Part shown: positions 34,685 to 46,794 of the stretch, piece after piece | How positions within the stretch are numbered: the first letter of the stretch is position 1 | Layout: each line of letters starts with the position of its first letter | Assembly: GCF_050947875.1 (NCBI RefSeq) | Contig: NC_134570.1 | Span: forward strand, 107,474,122-107,538,121 | Direction of reading: 5' to 3' | Length of the DNA stretch: 64,000 bases | DNA from: Dermacentor variabilis | Taxonomy: Eukaryota > Arthropoda > Arachnida > Ixodida > Ixodidae | Notes under the pieces: generated by a model | Database searches by the model: none | The model's input: the letters and a program-made list of their open reading frames with translations, nothing else | Told to the model about the DNA's origin: nothing | Made by a program: the position numbers and the translations under genes

Positions 34685-35005
34685 GGAGTGGAACAACTGA
34701 AATTTGGGGGTTGGCCACCTTAAACTTCGGGATAAGCCAAGTTGAAATCTGGTGTAGGCCAACTAATATTTGTGGGTGGGCCAACTTGAAATTTCGGGGT
34801 TGGTCAACTGAAGTTTAGAGGTGGGCTAACTTGAAATCTGGGGCTGGGCCAACTTAAGTTTGGGAGCGGGCCAACTTGAAATTTCGGGGTGGGCCAACTT
34901 AAATTTGAGAATAAGCCAAGTTGAAATGTAGGCGTGGGCTAACTAAAAATATGGACGTGGTCCACCTTAAGTTTGGGGATCGGCCAATTGAAATTTGGGA
35001 GCATA
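34685..35005 (+). repeat. minisatellite, about 25-bp units (GGCCAACTTGAAATTTGGGG)
   Basis: About twelve diverged units of 24-27 bp alternate GGGCCAACTTGAAATTT with GGGCCAACTTAAGTTTG variants. Divergence between neighbours suggests an old array. No coding content. Confidence 0.9.
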
Positions 35006-35695
35006 CGATTACGCGTACTTAGACACCTCCAGTGGAGTTTCTGCATTACTTTTCAGTTCTTGAATTTAATTTCAATTGGGCTGCCACGCACGCATGAGTG
35101 GGTGACTATTATTATTTGGTCTTCGCAAAGATACAGGCAATCTGCAGGGGGTGTTCACATGATCGCGCACGCTTGCTCGCACTGAAATTGCGCAACCGTC
35201 CTATTCAGTTTAGAGACCACAGCGCAAAAGGTACTTTCACATTTAGAATATAGACACATGGACGGGCGATGCACTCGCGACTAATTCAATATAAGAAGGC
35301 ACGCTAGATATAATACCTGCGATGCAAATGTGCGCACAGGCAAGAACAAAAATCCAAACACAGAGGGACGCGCCACAAGCAATACGACAACAGATGCATA
35401 AAGTAAAGCACCTTATCATGTGGCACAAAAAATGTCTGAAGTATTGAACTGGCCTCAAAGCTCATTTTACATCACCGTACACCGCTCATACGGCTTTAAG
35501 AAGAAACCAACCTCCCCATAAACGTTACCTTTAGCATTGTCGATGCTGTTATCACCATATCTTTTATTAATTTTCAACACCACTGGGGTGCGCAACTGGC
35601 CCAAAATCACGCGCCACCATCGAATACTGTGGCCTGTCCGCGGGAGCCAAGGAGAAAGAGTGTGCCGTGCGCAGCGCGCGCAGCTGGCGTGCGAA
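35006..35695. other. no gene seen
   Basis: Mixed composition without recognised repeats or domains. Confidence 0.4.
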
Positions 35696-36666
35696 GAGGA
35701 TGGATGTTATGAGCGTCCCCTTTGGAACGGTGCGGTGGGTTGCGCCTCCAAGCTTTTGCTGTTATACTGCCTAATGCCCGACCTAGGCTAAAAAAGAAAG
35801 AACACGATGTATTCTCATAACCAAATTTCCTGACCCCTTATTGTGAACTTTGTTTTTGTACGTCTGCGTTTTTTGTCGTTTCCCTACTTCCACCAACCTT
35901 CCAATCGCCTCTTACTAATCTCTATTGCGGACTGTATCGAGCGTAATGCACACAGTCGTGGCTACAAGAAGAATGCTTTATTGATAAGAAGGGAACGTAT
36001 TTATAGCTGCGCTGCTCTCTTCATTTGCACAGTGTTGCTATCTTGGTTGGCCGTTGCACGGACGTGTTTATTTTCCCCCTGCTCTCGCTGAACCCAAGGG
36101 CTTCAAGAAGGCTAGTGGTGCCCAAACCGACCGCTGCGCAGATTTCTTCACATTCTACTGAAACATGCTCCATCGTTTCCCTAGCTTTATTGCAGCAAGC
36201 ACATGCTTCTTCCTTCTTATATCTCGCTTTATAGGTGCGTGTTCTAAGGCATCCCGATTTCGCTTCGAAAATTAATGAGCTTCCCTTTGAGTTATCATAA
36301 ATTGTTTCTTTCCCGATTTCGTTTTTCCTCATAACTAGTTACTCATGGCAGGTTTTTCTTCTTTTCCATTGCCTCCATCCATGAGATTATTTCAACCTCT
36401 CTGACATTCCGCTTGACTTTCTTTGTTGCTGTGTTGCTCACCCTACAGGCCGCATACTTGCTGGTAAGCTTCCTAGTTCTTTTTCAATGTTTTTCCTGTA
36501 ATCAGTGTTTTTCCTATACAAATACCTGAACACTCTCCCAGCCCGTTTACTTTCTTCCGCATTTCTCAGTAGTTCTTCATAATTAATTTTAATGTGAGCT
36601 TCCCTCACTTCAAGACTTGTCCAGCCTATATCACCCTGCGCAGCTTTATTTGTAGTCTTCCCGTAA
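35696..36666 (-). mobile_element. LINE family B, 3'-end fragment (copy 2), carrying a solo LTR
   Basis: Same family as 48676-49802. The minus-strand frame at 36332-36021 includes NSKGSSLIFEAKSGCLRTRT and a zinc-knuckle-like CACCNKARETMEHVSVEC. It is 5'-truncated at 36666. A 126-bp insertion with LTR features interrupts its 3' part at 35933-36058. Confidence 0.82.
35933..36058 (+). mobile_element. 126-bp solo LTR
   Basis: The insertion begins TG (TGTATCGAGCG), ends CA (CCGTTGCA) and is flanked by the perfect 5-bp repeat CGGAC at 35928-35932 and 36059-36063. Other copies of the host LINE (28068, 48930) lack it, giving an exact empty site. TATTTATAG near 35999 could be a TATA-type box. At 126 bp it is short for an LTR and would fit a small TRIM-like family. 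Orientation is arbitrary. Confidence 0.75.
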
Positions 36667-36792
36667 GGAGAATCGAGGAGGAAAGCGCCGCGGGGAGGAG
36701 AGTGTCGCTACTTTCAAATTATCGCGGGGTTTTACGGCGGTATATAGGGTAAAGCAAAGCGGCAGTGGCGCGTGGATGGAGAGGCATTAGCT

Positions 36793-36854
36793 AGGGTGCC
36801 TCCATGCGCGCGCCACCGCTGAGGGGCGCGCATGGAGGCACCCTACGGCGGTAC
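36793..36854. repeat. perfect hairpin, 19-bp arms
   Basis: AGGGTGCCTCCATGCGCGC at 36793-36811 is the exact inverse of 36836-36854, with a 24-base GC-rich loop. Confidence 0.85.
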
Positions 36855-36914
36855 GGTCGCGAGCGCCAACAAACGGTGCCCGCAGTAGCAAAGCAAGCGA
36901 TGTCCCAGGCGCAC

Positions 36915-37563
36915 GGAGGAAGGAAACTCAGGAGAGGCCCTGACGTCACCCTTTGTGAAGCTAAAGTGAAGCCGGAAGTTGGCGTTGCTCATAGCGTTGC
37001 TCCACCTATCGGGCCAGCTCTCCTCTCTTGTTTACATTTCTCGCGAAACCACACCGCGCTGCGCGCAACCGTGGTGCTCGGACGCGCGCGCTCCGCAGCA
37101 ATACTAAACAATCGTTAGCACGTTAGCATGATTCCGCCAAAGAGGGAAATATTTCCCACGGATATTCCTTCGTCTGTTGCCATTGCCGTGGTGCGGTATA
37201 CATTGCGTACAGCGTTGCATGCGCGTTCATTTCACGAACTTTAGCCCCTCGTGTCCCACCTGGCCACATCAAAATCCCGGAGAGCACGATCCAGCTAACG
37301 CAGCGCAACAAAACACAGAGACCAACATGTGCACGAACCTAGGCTGCCCGCACCGCGCCTTTGCCACGGTACGAAACCTACGGAGCAACACGTGTGAGCG
37401 TACAGAACCGAAACAAAGCCGCCATTGTGGCCCGAAAAGCGTGGCCGCCACGGCAAAGAAATAAAAATTCAGCAAAAAGGAGGAGAACCTACTACGTCAT
37501 TCCCTCCACACTTTTCTCCTAGCGCGCGGAGGGGGTAGGGCCTCTCCTCAGTTTCCTTCCTCC
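36915..37563 (+). mobile_element. GGAGGAAGG inverted-repeat element, copy A (649 bp)
   Basis: The left end is GGAGGAAGGAAACTCAGGAG and the right end, inverted, is GGAGGAAGGAAACTGAGGAG; the match continues through AGGCCCT. Flanks are ATGTCCCAGGCGCAC (36900-36914) and ATGTCCCAGGCGTAT (37564-37578), a 15-bp duplication with two changes. The interior is GC-rich and non-coding. Two further copies lie at 46197-47239. Confidence 0.85.
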
Positions 37564-37578
37564 ATGTCCCAGGCGTAT

Positions 37579-38660
37579 GCTCCAAAAAGTAATTTTCCGA
37601 CCTCCGTCGGCTCCGTCCAGTGAACAGGATGCGCCACTGCGAAGGTGGCGCCTCCTCTGACGCCAACGGCCGAAACGAGTATCGTCTGCGAATTACCGCT
37701 CGCCAGCATAAAATAAACTTCCTCGGCGTAAAATATTGCTCATCGCACCCGCCAGTGTAACCCTGATCATACCAAATGCTAATGCTTGTGGGGATTTGGG
37801 GAATTCGACGCACCATTGCGCGGGTGCATATCATCTATGTTCTGCAATCCTTAAGCCACACGGTCTCCTCGCTCCGAACCAGTTGTCAGCGGTGGCGCCC
37901 CACTCGCGATGGTTTGCGGTGAGGGCGGAGCTACGATGTCACGAGGCGGCCCCTGGTGGCTATTGTCGTGACGATAGCGTGTCCTCTTTCTCCTTGGGAC
38001 TGTGCCGGGTACGTACATGCTTCATCTCGTCCGCCGACACCTTTGTGACTAGGACTGAGCTCATGCACGGTGCCTTTGCCCGTGCGGGGAGCGCTTAACT
38101 CGTGTTGGTCCTGTCCGACGCCAAGCCATCAAGAACCCACAGGCTGTGAGAAGTCGTCAAATCAGCACAGTTGTGACAAATGCATTTTAAATGTTGAGCA
38201 GCTGACCCGGCCGTGGCCACTGGCATCGCATAGCAAGCTGCTAAATGTGCACGTGAAGCCTGATTTACAAAACAAACATTCCTCAAAAGAATGATGACAG
38301 AAGCTGACTTACTTTACTCTCTTCACAGCTGCGATCCATTTCTTTCGCTGTTCCAGTTCTTAAGGCGTGCCAGGAAGCATGTACAAATTTATACCAGGCT
38401 GGCCTTCGTGGCTGTGAGTTTCTTACGCAGCAGTGTGGCCGGTTCCACTTGTTCTTTTTCGCACCTCCTTAATTTCGACGCTTGCCCATGAAGCGCATGC
38501 CATTGCACTGTCGCAATACGTATGGTATCGTATGGTAAAACTTTATTCTGGTCTTTTGGGTGGCAAGACGTACCCCCCTCCCCCCCCCCCCCAAAAAAAA
38601 GAAGCCGCGGCGACTTCGTCGACATCGCCGCTGCGATATCAGAGAAGCGTCCGATTTGTA
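37579..38660. other. no gene; poly-C and repeat fragments
   Basis: A C run at 38577-38592 follows a TATGGTATCGTATGGTAAAA LINE-like tail (38520-38540). The word CGCGGCGACTTCG at 38610 matches 55222, so 38605-38660 is a fragment of the THAP-relic repeat. Confidence 0.45.
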
Positions 38661-39359
38661 TTAAGGCGTAGGGCCCGTAGTCCGCCCGTCCGTTCCGCCC
38701 GCGTGCGGAAGCCCAAAAGGCGGAAGGTGTCGAAAAATTCGATGCACGAGCGGAACGCACGCGCACTCCTATTGGGCGACGCGGCCTGTTGACAGCTGGC
38801 AACCGTTCGGCGGAGCAAAGGTGTTCAAGGTTGGCAACGACCTTTGACAGCAGACGACACTGGCATATTTTTGCAGGTGTGATTTCAAGTTTCCGCGTCC
38901 CGGTGAAAATGCGACTCTAGCCTGCCACATTCTGTTCTGCAGCCGTATGTGTTGCATTGGCACCGTCATCCTTCTTCGAAACATTGCACAGTCGTCTTAT
39001 CTGCGCCACCTTTTACAGATGTATTGCAATCGCATCACGTCGCAGCACGCGACGTATTCTCGGATGATTACTTTCAGTGCGCGCTGCCTTGGCTGGTTGA
39101 ACAAAACCTCTCTAATTATCCAACGTGATGCGTTCTGCGTCACGCGAAACTGATAGTGTCGCCGGAAGCGCGGTGGCGCGGTTTCTGTAGTGCTAGTGAC
39201 AGCTTGCAAGAATACGGAACACACGCACATCTGTCGCGGAATGCATTTGCGTAGGTCGCCAAGACGCACCTTTTTACCACTGAGCACGCGTGTGAGGCTC
39301 CGAGTACAGCTTGCCGATGCGCTTGCTCGTGCTTTTTTTTTTTTTCACTCTACCAATTT

Positions 39360-42300
39360 TAAGAGAGTGCTTAAAGCAGTTGGATGCATGGAATGCCTTT
39401 TCCTTAAATGATTTGCTCAGCGATGACTGAAGTTCTCACCGTGTGCAAGAAAAGTTATGCATAAGTGGTTAACTTCACGCAGCAAGGAATTGAAGGTTAA
39501 GCATTGAGTGTACAATTCATTATGACTGGCTTAAAGCAATTTGTATGTATAGCGGTGACCTTATGCAGATATATGCATACTCATGAGATATGTTTCCAAG
39601 GGGAGTATTTATTTGAAAGCATATAATTTACATTGCTGATAAGAAAACTTATTTTGAGTGAAATCAAACAATTGCATTCTTTCTTGCCAGCCCGCGTGGC
39701 CAATATGTTGCCACCTTACTACTTAACATACCTAATTTAACATTTCAACAATGTACAAACATTACCAAAGCGCACAAAATTAAGCAGTACCTTGACAGGC
39801 ATGCTCCCTCTCTCACCCATGGCACCAAACAAGGATGTTCAACTTGAGACTGTTTGATACTGTCGGCATCATACATGCGTGTTCTATTTTGATTGCTCTA
39901 CATATAAAAAATAAGCTCTAATCAGGTTATATGAGTTAGTTGGGCATGGGCTGCATGTTGTTTATGTATTTATGTAGTAACAACCTTGCTAGCTCATGCA
40001 CAGCCATGTTTTAGGAAAATGAAAAATGCATAGCATAACATGAACAGCTGGCCAGTGCCTGTATTTATTTGAAAGCAAACTGATATTATCAAGTGTAGCT
40101 TAGCAGTGAGTTCAGTGACCTCTTGTGGTGTGAAAAGGTTGATGTAGTTAGTAGTTTTGTGTTTGTCTTTCTTACTTAGTTGCTGTTTTAACATGCACAT
40201 GACAATGAAATGAAGGTGTGTAGCGCAGAAGACAGGGCCACACAAAAAGCGAGGAAACATTCATTGCCATTTTTTTATTTCCATAACAAACCAGCGAATA
40301 GTTCCTTAGGTTCAGTTTTGTGAATAATGCACAAGGTGTTCTGCGCAAAACTGAAAGATTGTAGTGCTCTATTACCTATTCACTATTCGGGTAGCCAAAT
40401 GAACGATACTCCCATTAGCACTGTGAGAGCACAGAAATTTGCAGTCCAGAGGCCGTAGTGGCTCAGCCTCTGTGCCAAATGTAAAATTGTTCCAAAAGAA
40501 AACATGCATACTGGTGAATTGGGTATGCATTCACATCTACTATTCAAATCCACACATCACAAGTAATCTTTCATTCCTTGGCACATTTCTCACCATTGTA
40601 CAGACTTTGTTTCAGCGCTGTGTATGTGCAGTAATATAACTTGGTAAATCAAAGCTGTGGTTATTCAGTACACTGAAAGCAGCTTTGCGAGTGGGTTAGA
40701 TAATATAATGCTCCTACACATGGGCCAGCTTAGTATTATCAGCCGCTTTGTTTACTAGTTCACTGTTATGCCTGAACTATACGGTGCCACTGGACAATGC
40801 TGTATCCCTGCAGGCACGCTAGAACAGCTTGGCTATCCACAAACAACCCTTTACATCGCACTTAAATTAAGGTGGTGTAGATTTGCTGTCACAATGTGCT
40901 TGTAAGCATAACTGCCGAGCATTCAAAAAAGTGTTTGAAATGTAAGGGTGGATGCTCAGGTTTGCAGGTGTGACGTTTTACATTTATAGTGCAAGGACAC
41001 ACCGATGAACAGGAAGGATACCACACAAATCCTCGTGTTGTGACCTCGCAGTCACAATGCAAGTAGTTTTCTGTGGTTTTTAGCTATAAACATGTGAAGC
41101 AATCTGTAAATTCAAAACTGTATTAAGTAAACTGAGACACCATGAAAAGCAACATAACACTAAGGTGTACACATTTTTTTGTCACATCAGCTCTTTGTGG
41201 TGCAGGTCAAATATGTATACACGCTATTTGTAGGAAGTAGGAAGCCTATCCAATAAAAGCAAGAAACTTGCAGGCAAGGTAATCACAACAAACCAGCTGA
41301 GACGGTGGTACTATTCTACTTGTTTTCGTTTGTGATAGCACAAGTGTTCCCACATGTGCTGCTGGATGGTTGTGACTGATATGCTCACGAAGGTTTGGGT
41401 CATTCACATTTCAAGGGATGAGTAACTGTTACATACGTGAATCATCTTCCTCTGCCTATATCAATGACTTAACTATATGTGGCAGGTTTAGCTGTGTGAT
41501 TATTGGTGTAGCTGAAGTGATGTATCACACATAGTTTCCGCACACTACCCAATTGGCGAAAAGCATGCAGGAATTGGTCTTTGAGCTATTGGTTCAGTGG
41601 TGGCTTTCCACTAAACTGACTGTTGAAGAGGCAGATTTCACTTCATCGAAAGGCCCATGTGAAAAATAGCCTAGAACTCATGACGCCAAATACTGTCACC
41701 ATGTGTGAGTGAAGAACAACACGTTACAGAACAATGAGCAGTGGAATTAATCTCCCTAGTATACAAAGAATTGCAGCTGCATTCAGTATTTCACTGCTGG
41801 TATACTAAACACAAACCTTTATATGAGTTGTTTGGATGGCATAATCAACAAGATCCCTCTAATGAGCTGTAGCAAAAGCTAACTAAAACGCTGCTACCCC
41901 AGGTACTGCATTGGCCTAAAATATGGATTCTCACATGCAGTGAATACAGTTCTTAAATAGGTTTACATACAGGTATGAAATGTTGTAACTGCACCATGTG
42001 ATAAAAGTTCAATAAGATCAGCTGACTACCACATAGAACATCTTTAATGGGTATAGTTGGTGCAACGTGCCTTGATATTAGAAGTTGTGCTGTTTTATTG
42101 ACACACACATGCACATAAAGGCAAGGTACACATACATTTGTGTTCACGTGTTACTGTGTGCATCAAATGAACAGCACCACTTATACTATAAGCCATAAAG
42201 ATAAATAATTTTTTCGTACCAGTCTAATTCCTATTAGCTACGCAGTGATTTTTTTTCTCACATGCAGCAACTCAACTCCGTGCATAAGTTAAGGCATGGG

Positions 42301-43550
42301 TGTCATGCCAAGAATATCATAAAATAAAGAAGTGACCATGTGTACGGGCCTCAAATTGATGGTTTGGCAATATCTTGTCTGGCTGGGTAGTAAATTTCTG
42401 TCAAAAAAGAACAATTCAGCACACTGACAAAGCAGTGTGGCTAACATAATATAGGGAGCAGACACTCTGCCTGCAGGGTAACTTGAAAATTCTGCCAGCA
42501 GTTCGTGCTCATTGGCTGACTTCGGTCACATAACTAATGCTTACATAACTGTGAAAATTCGTGTTCAGGATAAACTCATAGCAGCCAATAGGCACGTTTT
42601 ATATTGTGATAGCAGCTGACTTCTCAGGGACAACGCACTGTGGCCATGAACATGCTAAAGAATGACAAGAGGCGAGGTGCCCCTTTCTATAGTCTGGCAG
42701 CGCAGCTGAAAACGGTTCAGTTAATGTGTGGAACCGTGGCCTATTCAAAATAAAGATCAGTCAGATAGCCACTTATAGCGTCCAACATCCCACACCCATG
42801 AATGACAGGTAGCAGTAAACTGACTGGCAGATGAAAGCGCACTAGAAAAACATTTAATGTACATACTTTACAGGCCCAAGTCAGTTTAATGCACATTATT
42901 TGCTAATGACTGTTGGCAGAATGAACACGAGGAAAGAAAATAAAGCACTTATCAGGCATATAATGCAGGTACTTGTGCTATTGTTTGCTTTAAACTGAAG
43001 GCTCGTGACAAAACAGGCAACACAAACCAGATAATCAAATAGGGTGGATAAACAAAGTAACCACAAACTTTCGCTTACCCATTTCTGCCTGCATTAGTAA
43101 TGTGACCATGGCTGGCCAGTGAGGAAGAGAGAACTCTGGGCAAAATTTCTTTCACGCAGTTCTGCTGGCTGCTAGCAGAATATTATATAACAGCATACCT
43201 GTGACACTTACTTACTTGCTACAACTCGTCCTACGTGTTCATTTTTACATTCATAGTGCTTTTTGTCAGCAAATGTAAAATTTTTAGTTAATAAGAAGGT
43301 AGTATCCAGTTCTTACCTATAACATATTCATCTACCATGCCACTTGTGTCTTCACAAACAGACTCTGTGCTTAGTCACTAGTCAAAAACAAGCAGCACAG
43401 ATTTTTGGCTATGTAAGCCGCTTGCATCACAAAATATCAAGCAATTTACTTCATGAAATTTAGAAATTCTTGATCTTCACACTAGTGTCCACATTATGAA
43501 AATCAAGGCTGCCAGAAATTTGCATTCATGACATTAGTGCTCTCAGGCGC
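39360..43550. other. AT-rich interior of the 6-kb candidate, no gene seen
   Basis: More than 4 kb of AT-rich DNA without a frame over about 90 codons, a known domain or an internal repeat that I can recognise. It has the texture of intron sequence. Confidence 0.45.
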
Positions 43551-43599
43551 GTCCACATTTCACGACAGCGCTGAACGTCTTGACGTATGCAATCATTAT

Positions 43600-44600
43600 G
43601 GTGTTCCCTAATTTCCCCCCACCGATAGAAGCATCTTCAACCATGCAGTAACAACTTTTGAAAGAAACGATAGATGTACGATGCAGAAAAGGCCGGTGTG
43701 ATAGGGCTTATCTGTAAGGGTACTAAATATGAAAACGCGATCGGCAACACTTCTGCACAGTTCACATCTGAGCAAACGCACATCGCGTAGAACGAGCACT
43801 TCTACACCCAGCAACGCTGCGACACATCGCACATACATATCACGGTTTGTAGCTTGCGAACACACTTCATGACAGCAAGAACACAGCTCGAACGTCGCGG
43901 TCACCTCGGCGCGTCGCAGCCGGCAAAACGGCTCACGCGCAGTATAGCACACGCAGAATGGCAGCGATAACGAGGCAATAAAAACTTATCGCTACTGATC
44001 GTATCATCACTTCTGAAAGTTGCGAAGGGCTGGCGTTCACCACTCCGCGGATCGTCACTCCGCGGCAACGATCCGCATACACAGCGCAGAAACCAAACGT
44101 GTACGCTGGGTGCGCCAATCGGACGCTACTTATTTCGCCACGCCTTGAACGTGTGTGCTGCTCAGAATGCACGTGTATGTGATGGAGTTCTCGTCTGCGA
44201 CGTACACGCGAAGCATGGCACAAGAAATCACGAAGTCGACGGCTTCAAATATTTCTTCCGACGCTCTCGTAAACGCAACACACACTTCCTGCGCTCTGTC
44301 TGTTTCTGTTGGCGTTCGCACGCACTGATGAGGTCTGGAGGGGTACACCGGCTTGCTGCTTTCGATGACTATCTCCGTGGGTGCCACTTAACTCTAGTAA
44401 AAATCACAAAAAGGAGAAAAAAATATACTGTTTCTGACGCGGCTGTAGCTTAGGCCTTACGTCCCCGCTTCGCTTCGAGCACGCGCCATGTTTGCTGTGA
44501 CGACAGCCGAACCATCCGCCTCGGACCAGCCAATGAGAGACGAGCAGGAGTGCGGACGGGAAAGCTGCGACCGCTCCTTGCTCACCAGTAGCGAGCCATC
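43600..44600. other. GC-richer, CpG-containing right shoulder, unidentified
   Basis: Several 85-115-codon frames occur on the minus strand (43608-43952, 44130-44387), but none has a recognisable family. ATCGTCACTCCGCGG near 44050 is part of a short direct repeat (GATCGTCACTCCGCGG / CACCACTCCGCGG). A promoter with a first exon is possible but unsupported. Confidence 0.25.
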
Positions 44601-44889
44601 AGCACGCGGGCGGAACGGACGGGCGGACTGACCATGTACGGGCCCTAAGCCTTTAGTGGCTCATTAGTGTCCAGGCGCAGTCCGTGATGGAAGCAGGAAA
44701 GCGGTTATCAGCGGGGAGGGGAGCTAGGAGAGGAGGTCAGTGAGGCTGTGCGAGTGCGTATGGCTGTGATTGCATCCCATGCTCGCGGCCACGGCAGCGT
44801 CCGTTCGCAGAATAGTTCAGACAACAGCAACAGAGGCAGTCATAGATAGGCTTTGGCCTATCGCAGTTTGGCTCGGCAACGTGCCCACA

Positions 44890-45128
44890 GATTTTTAACG
44901 CGATAGCGTTAAGGAGCTCGTCTCGCATAAAAGCTGGTGTCGTCGGCGTTGGCCGTGAGCGAAAAAATGGCGGAAGGTAATTCATAAAAAAGAACAACTT
45001 GCAAGGTAGGCTGGGTGGGAATCGAACTAGGGCCTCCGGAGTGTGAGACGGACACGCTACCGCTTAGCCATGAGTTCAATGGCTCAAAGCGTGACAAAAG
45101 CGCCTCTAGTGAATGCGGTGTTGCCTTA
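44890..45128 (-). repeat. tRNA-like inverted-repeat family, minus copy
   Basis: Inverse of 33149-33381: contains TAACGCGATAGCGTTAAGGA, the GTGTCGTCGGCGTTGGCCGT block and the tRNA-like segment (CGGAGTGTGAGACGG). Only one terminal arm is present. Confidence 0.8.
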
Positions 45129-45463
45129 GATACGTGCCGTAGAAAGTTATACTGCGGTGTATATAGGTAATTATGAGCATGTAAATTACAGAAGTCGCAG
45201 TTAAACACGTAGCGAAGTACGTTTCCGCTACATTTCTTCTGCGCTTGGCGCACACGCAGAGCCATGTTGCGGCAAACACAGAAGGCCCCCTCCTCGCAAT
45301 GTATGGTGCTGCCCCGACAGGTGGCGCACCGCTCGCCCGCTTCTCCCCTTCGTCTCGTTTGAGCGCATTGGGGCCGTGCGGGGACCGGTGCGAGGATACC
45401 CCAATACCCTTGCGTTTAATAAGTTTTCTCGCTCTCTCCTCTTCCAACTTCCAGCGTGCGTCA

Positions 45464-45935
45464 CTCGAACCCTCGTATTTAGGCGACGCGGCTACTCTTT
45501 CCGCTCACAGCGCGATTTCTAGGTGCAGCGTCCGATGCGGGACGCCTCCGACATGATGGCTGCGCCGTAGCGCGTCCGGTGGGAAAGCGTCCTCTGCGAT
45601 GTGTGCCGTGCTGCTGGCAAGGAGTCATATGCGTCTGCGTAATGCTCCCAAGCGAGATAGAGGACGATCCCATTGAGGCGTCAGCCCCATGATCGCGTCC
45701 CCCTTCATGGCGCGTCGCGGCCCGGCTGTCCGTGCCGATCACGACGTTTGGCTCGCGTAGATCGTTTCTCCCTCCGAGACACCGAGTTCTTTGGTTCGTT
45801 CCGCTTGCTCAGGCGCACGTTTCATCTTTGTGTGACTCAAAATCATGCCGAGCGAATGAGTGGGCGGTGCGAACGGGGTGCGATAACGCTATCGCGTTCC
45901 ACTCTTGAAGGCGAAGCTTAAGCGACCTCCAAGTT
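45464..45935 (+). repeat. GC-rich repeat unit, copy 2
   Basis: Partner of 33388-33770. It carries an extra internal segment (about 45655-45830) and ends at the GAAGGCGAAGCTTAAGCGAC motif, where it abuts the THAP-relic backbone. Confidence 0.75.
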
Positions 45936-45936
45936 T

Positions 45937-46196
45937 TGCCAGCATCAACAGAAAGGACTTGATGAAATCGCGTGGCTGTTCGGAAGGTTTTGTTCCCAGT
46001 GAGCGCACGGCGACGAACACGGAACTCGGCACCCATGATCAAGCTGGGATACGAAAGAAAGGCGCGTATTCGAGTCGGTCAACTATTGCGAATGGATGAA
46101 GCTAACTTTGTGGACCCACATTAAACTTGTTCAGTTCAAACGTGTTGTAAGATTATTATGCTTGGCAACCAACGTTCTGGTGGAAGTTGACCGATA
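45937..46196 (+). pseudogene. THAP-relic backbone, copy A start
   Basis: Matches 55283-55540 closely (ACAGAAAGGACTTGATGAAA, GAACACGGAACTCGGCACCC, GGCAACCAACGTTCTGGTGG). The frame SINRKDLMKSRGCSEGFVPS corresponds to the second half of a THAP module with Cys kept and the partner His lost. It is broken at 46197 by the GGAGGAAGG element. Confidence 0.5.
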
Positions 46197-46779
46197 GAAA
46201 AGTGTGGAGGAAATTACGTACTAGGTTCTCCTCTTTTTGCTGTTTTTTTATTTCTTTGCTGTAGCGGCCATGCCTTTCGGGCCACAATGGCAGCTTTGTT
46301 ATGGTTCTGCGCTCACACGTGTTGCTCCGTAGGTTTCGTACCGTGGCAAAGCGCCGTGCGGGCAGGTTTGCGTTGCTCTCCGTGTTTTGTTGCGCTGCGT
46401 TATCGGACCGTGCTCTACCGGATGCTGCTGTGGCCAGGTGGGACAGGAGGAACTAAAGTTCGTGAAATGAACGCGCATGCAACGCTGTACGCAATGTACC
46501 GCCACACGGCAATGGCTGCGGACGAAGGAATATCCGCGGGAAATTTTGCCCTCTTTCGCGGAATCATGCTAACGTGCTAACGATTGCTTAGTATTGCTGC
46601 GGAGCGCGCGGGTCCGAGCAGCACGGTTGCGCGCAGCGCGGCGTGGTTTCGCGAGAAATGTAAACAAGACAGTAGAGCTGACCCGATAGGCGGAGCAACG
46701 CCATGAGCAACGCCAACTTCCGGCTTCACTTTAGCTTCAAAAAGAGTGACGTCAGGGCCTCTCCTTATTTTCTTCCTCC
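46197..46779 (-). mobile_element. GGAGGAAGG element, copy B (truncated)
   Basis: Minus-oriented copy of 36915-37563. Its outer end lacks the last ~40 bp, starting within AAAAGTGTGGAGG. Its inner end is complete (TCTTCCTCC at 46771-46779). Confidence 0.85.
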
Positions 46780-46794
46780 GTGAGGACAACCCAC

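Larger units (their letters stand above)
38661..44655. mobile_element. candidate 6.0-kb inverted-repeat DNA element
   Basis: The left end reads TTAAGGCGTAGGGCCCGTA (38661-38679) and the right end, inverted, TAAAGGCTTAGGGCCCGTA (44637-44655). Just inside, 38680-38706 and 44602-44628 are a perfect 27-bp inverted match beginning GTCCGCCCGTCC; the right side has seven extra bases between tip and inner block. Both ends are GC-rich, the interior is AT-rich, and no transposase was recognised on either strand. No clear target duplication is seen. It could be a non-autonomous giant, or two separate MITE copies in opposite orientation flanking unrelated DNA. Confidence 0.5.

Noticed and set aside
44130..44387. 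85-codon minus-strand frame near the right shoulder of the 6-kb candidate
   Set aside because: No domain, no clear donor and no support beyond an open frame in CpG-rich DNA.
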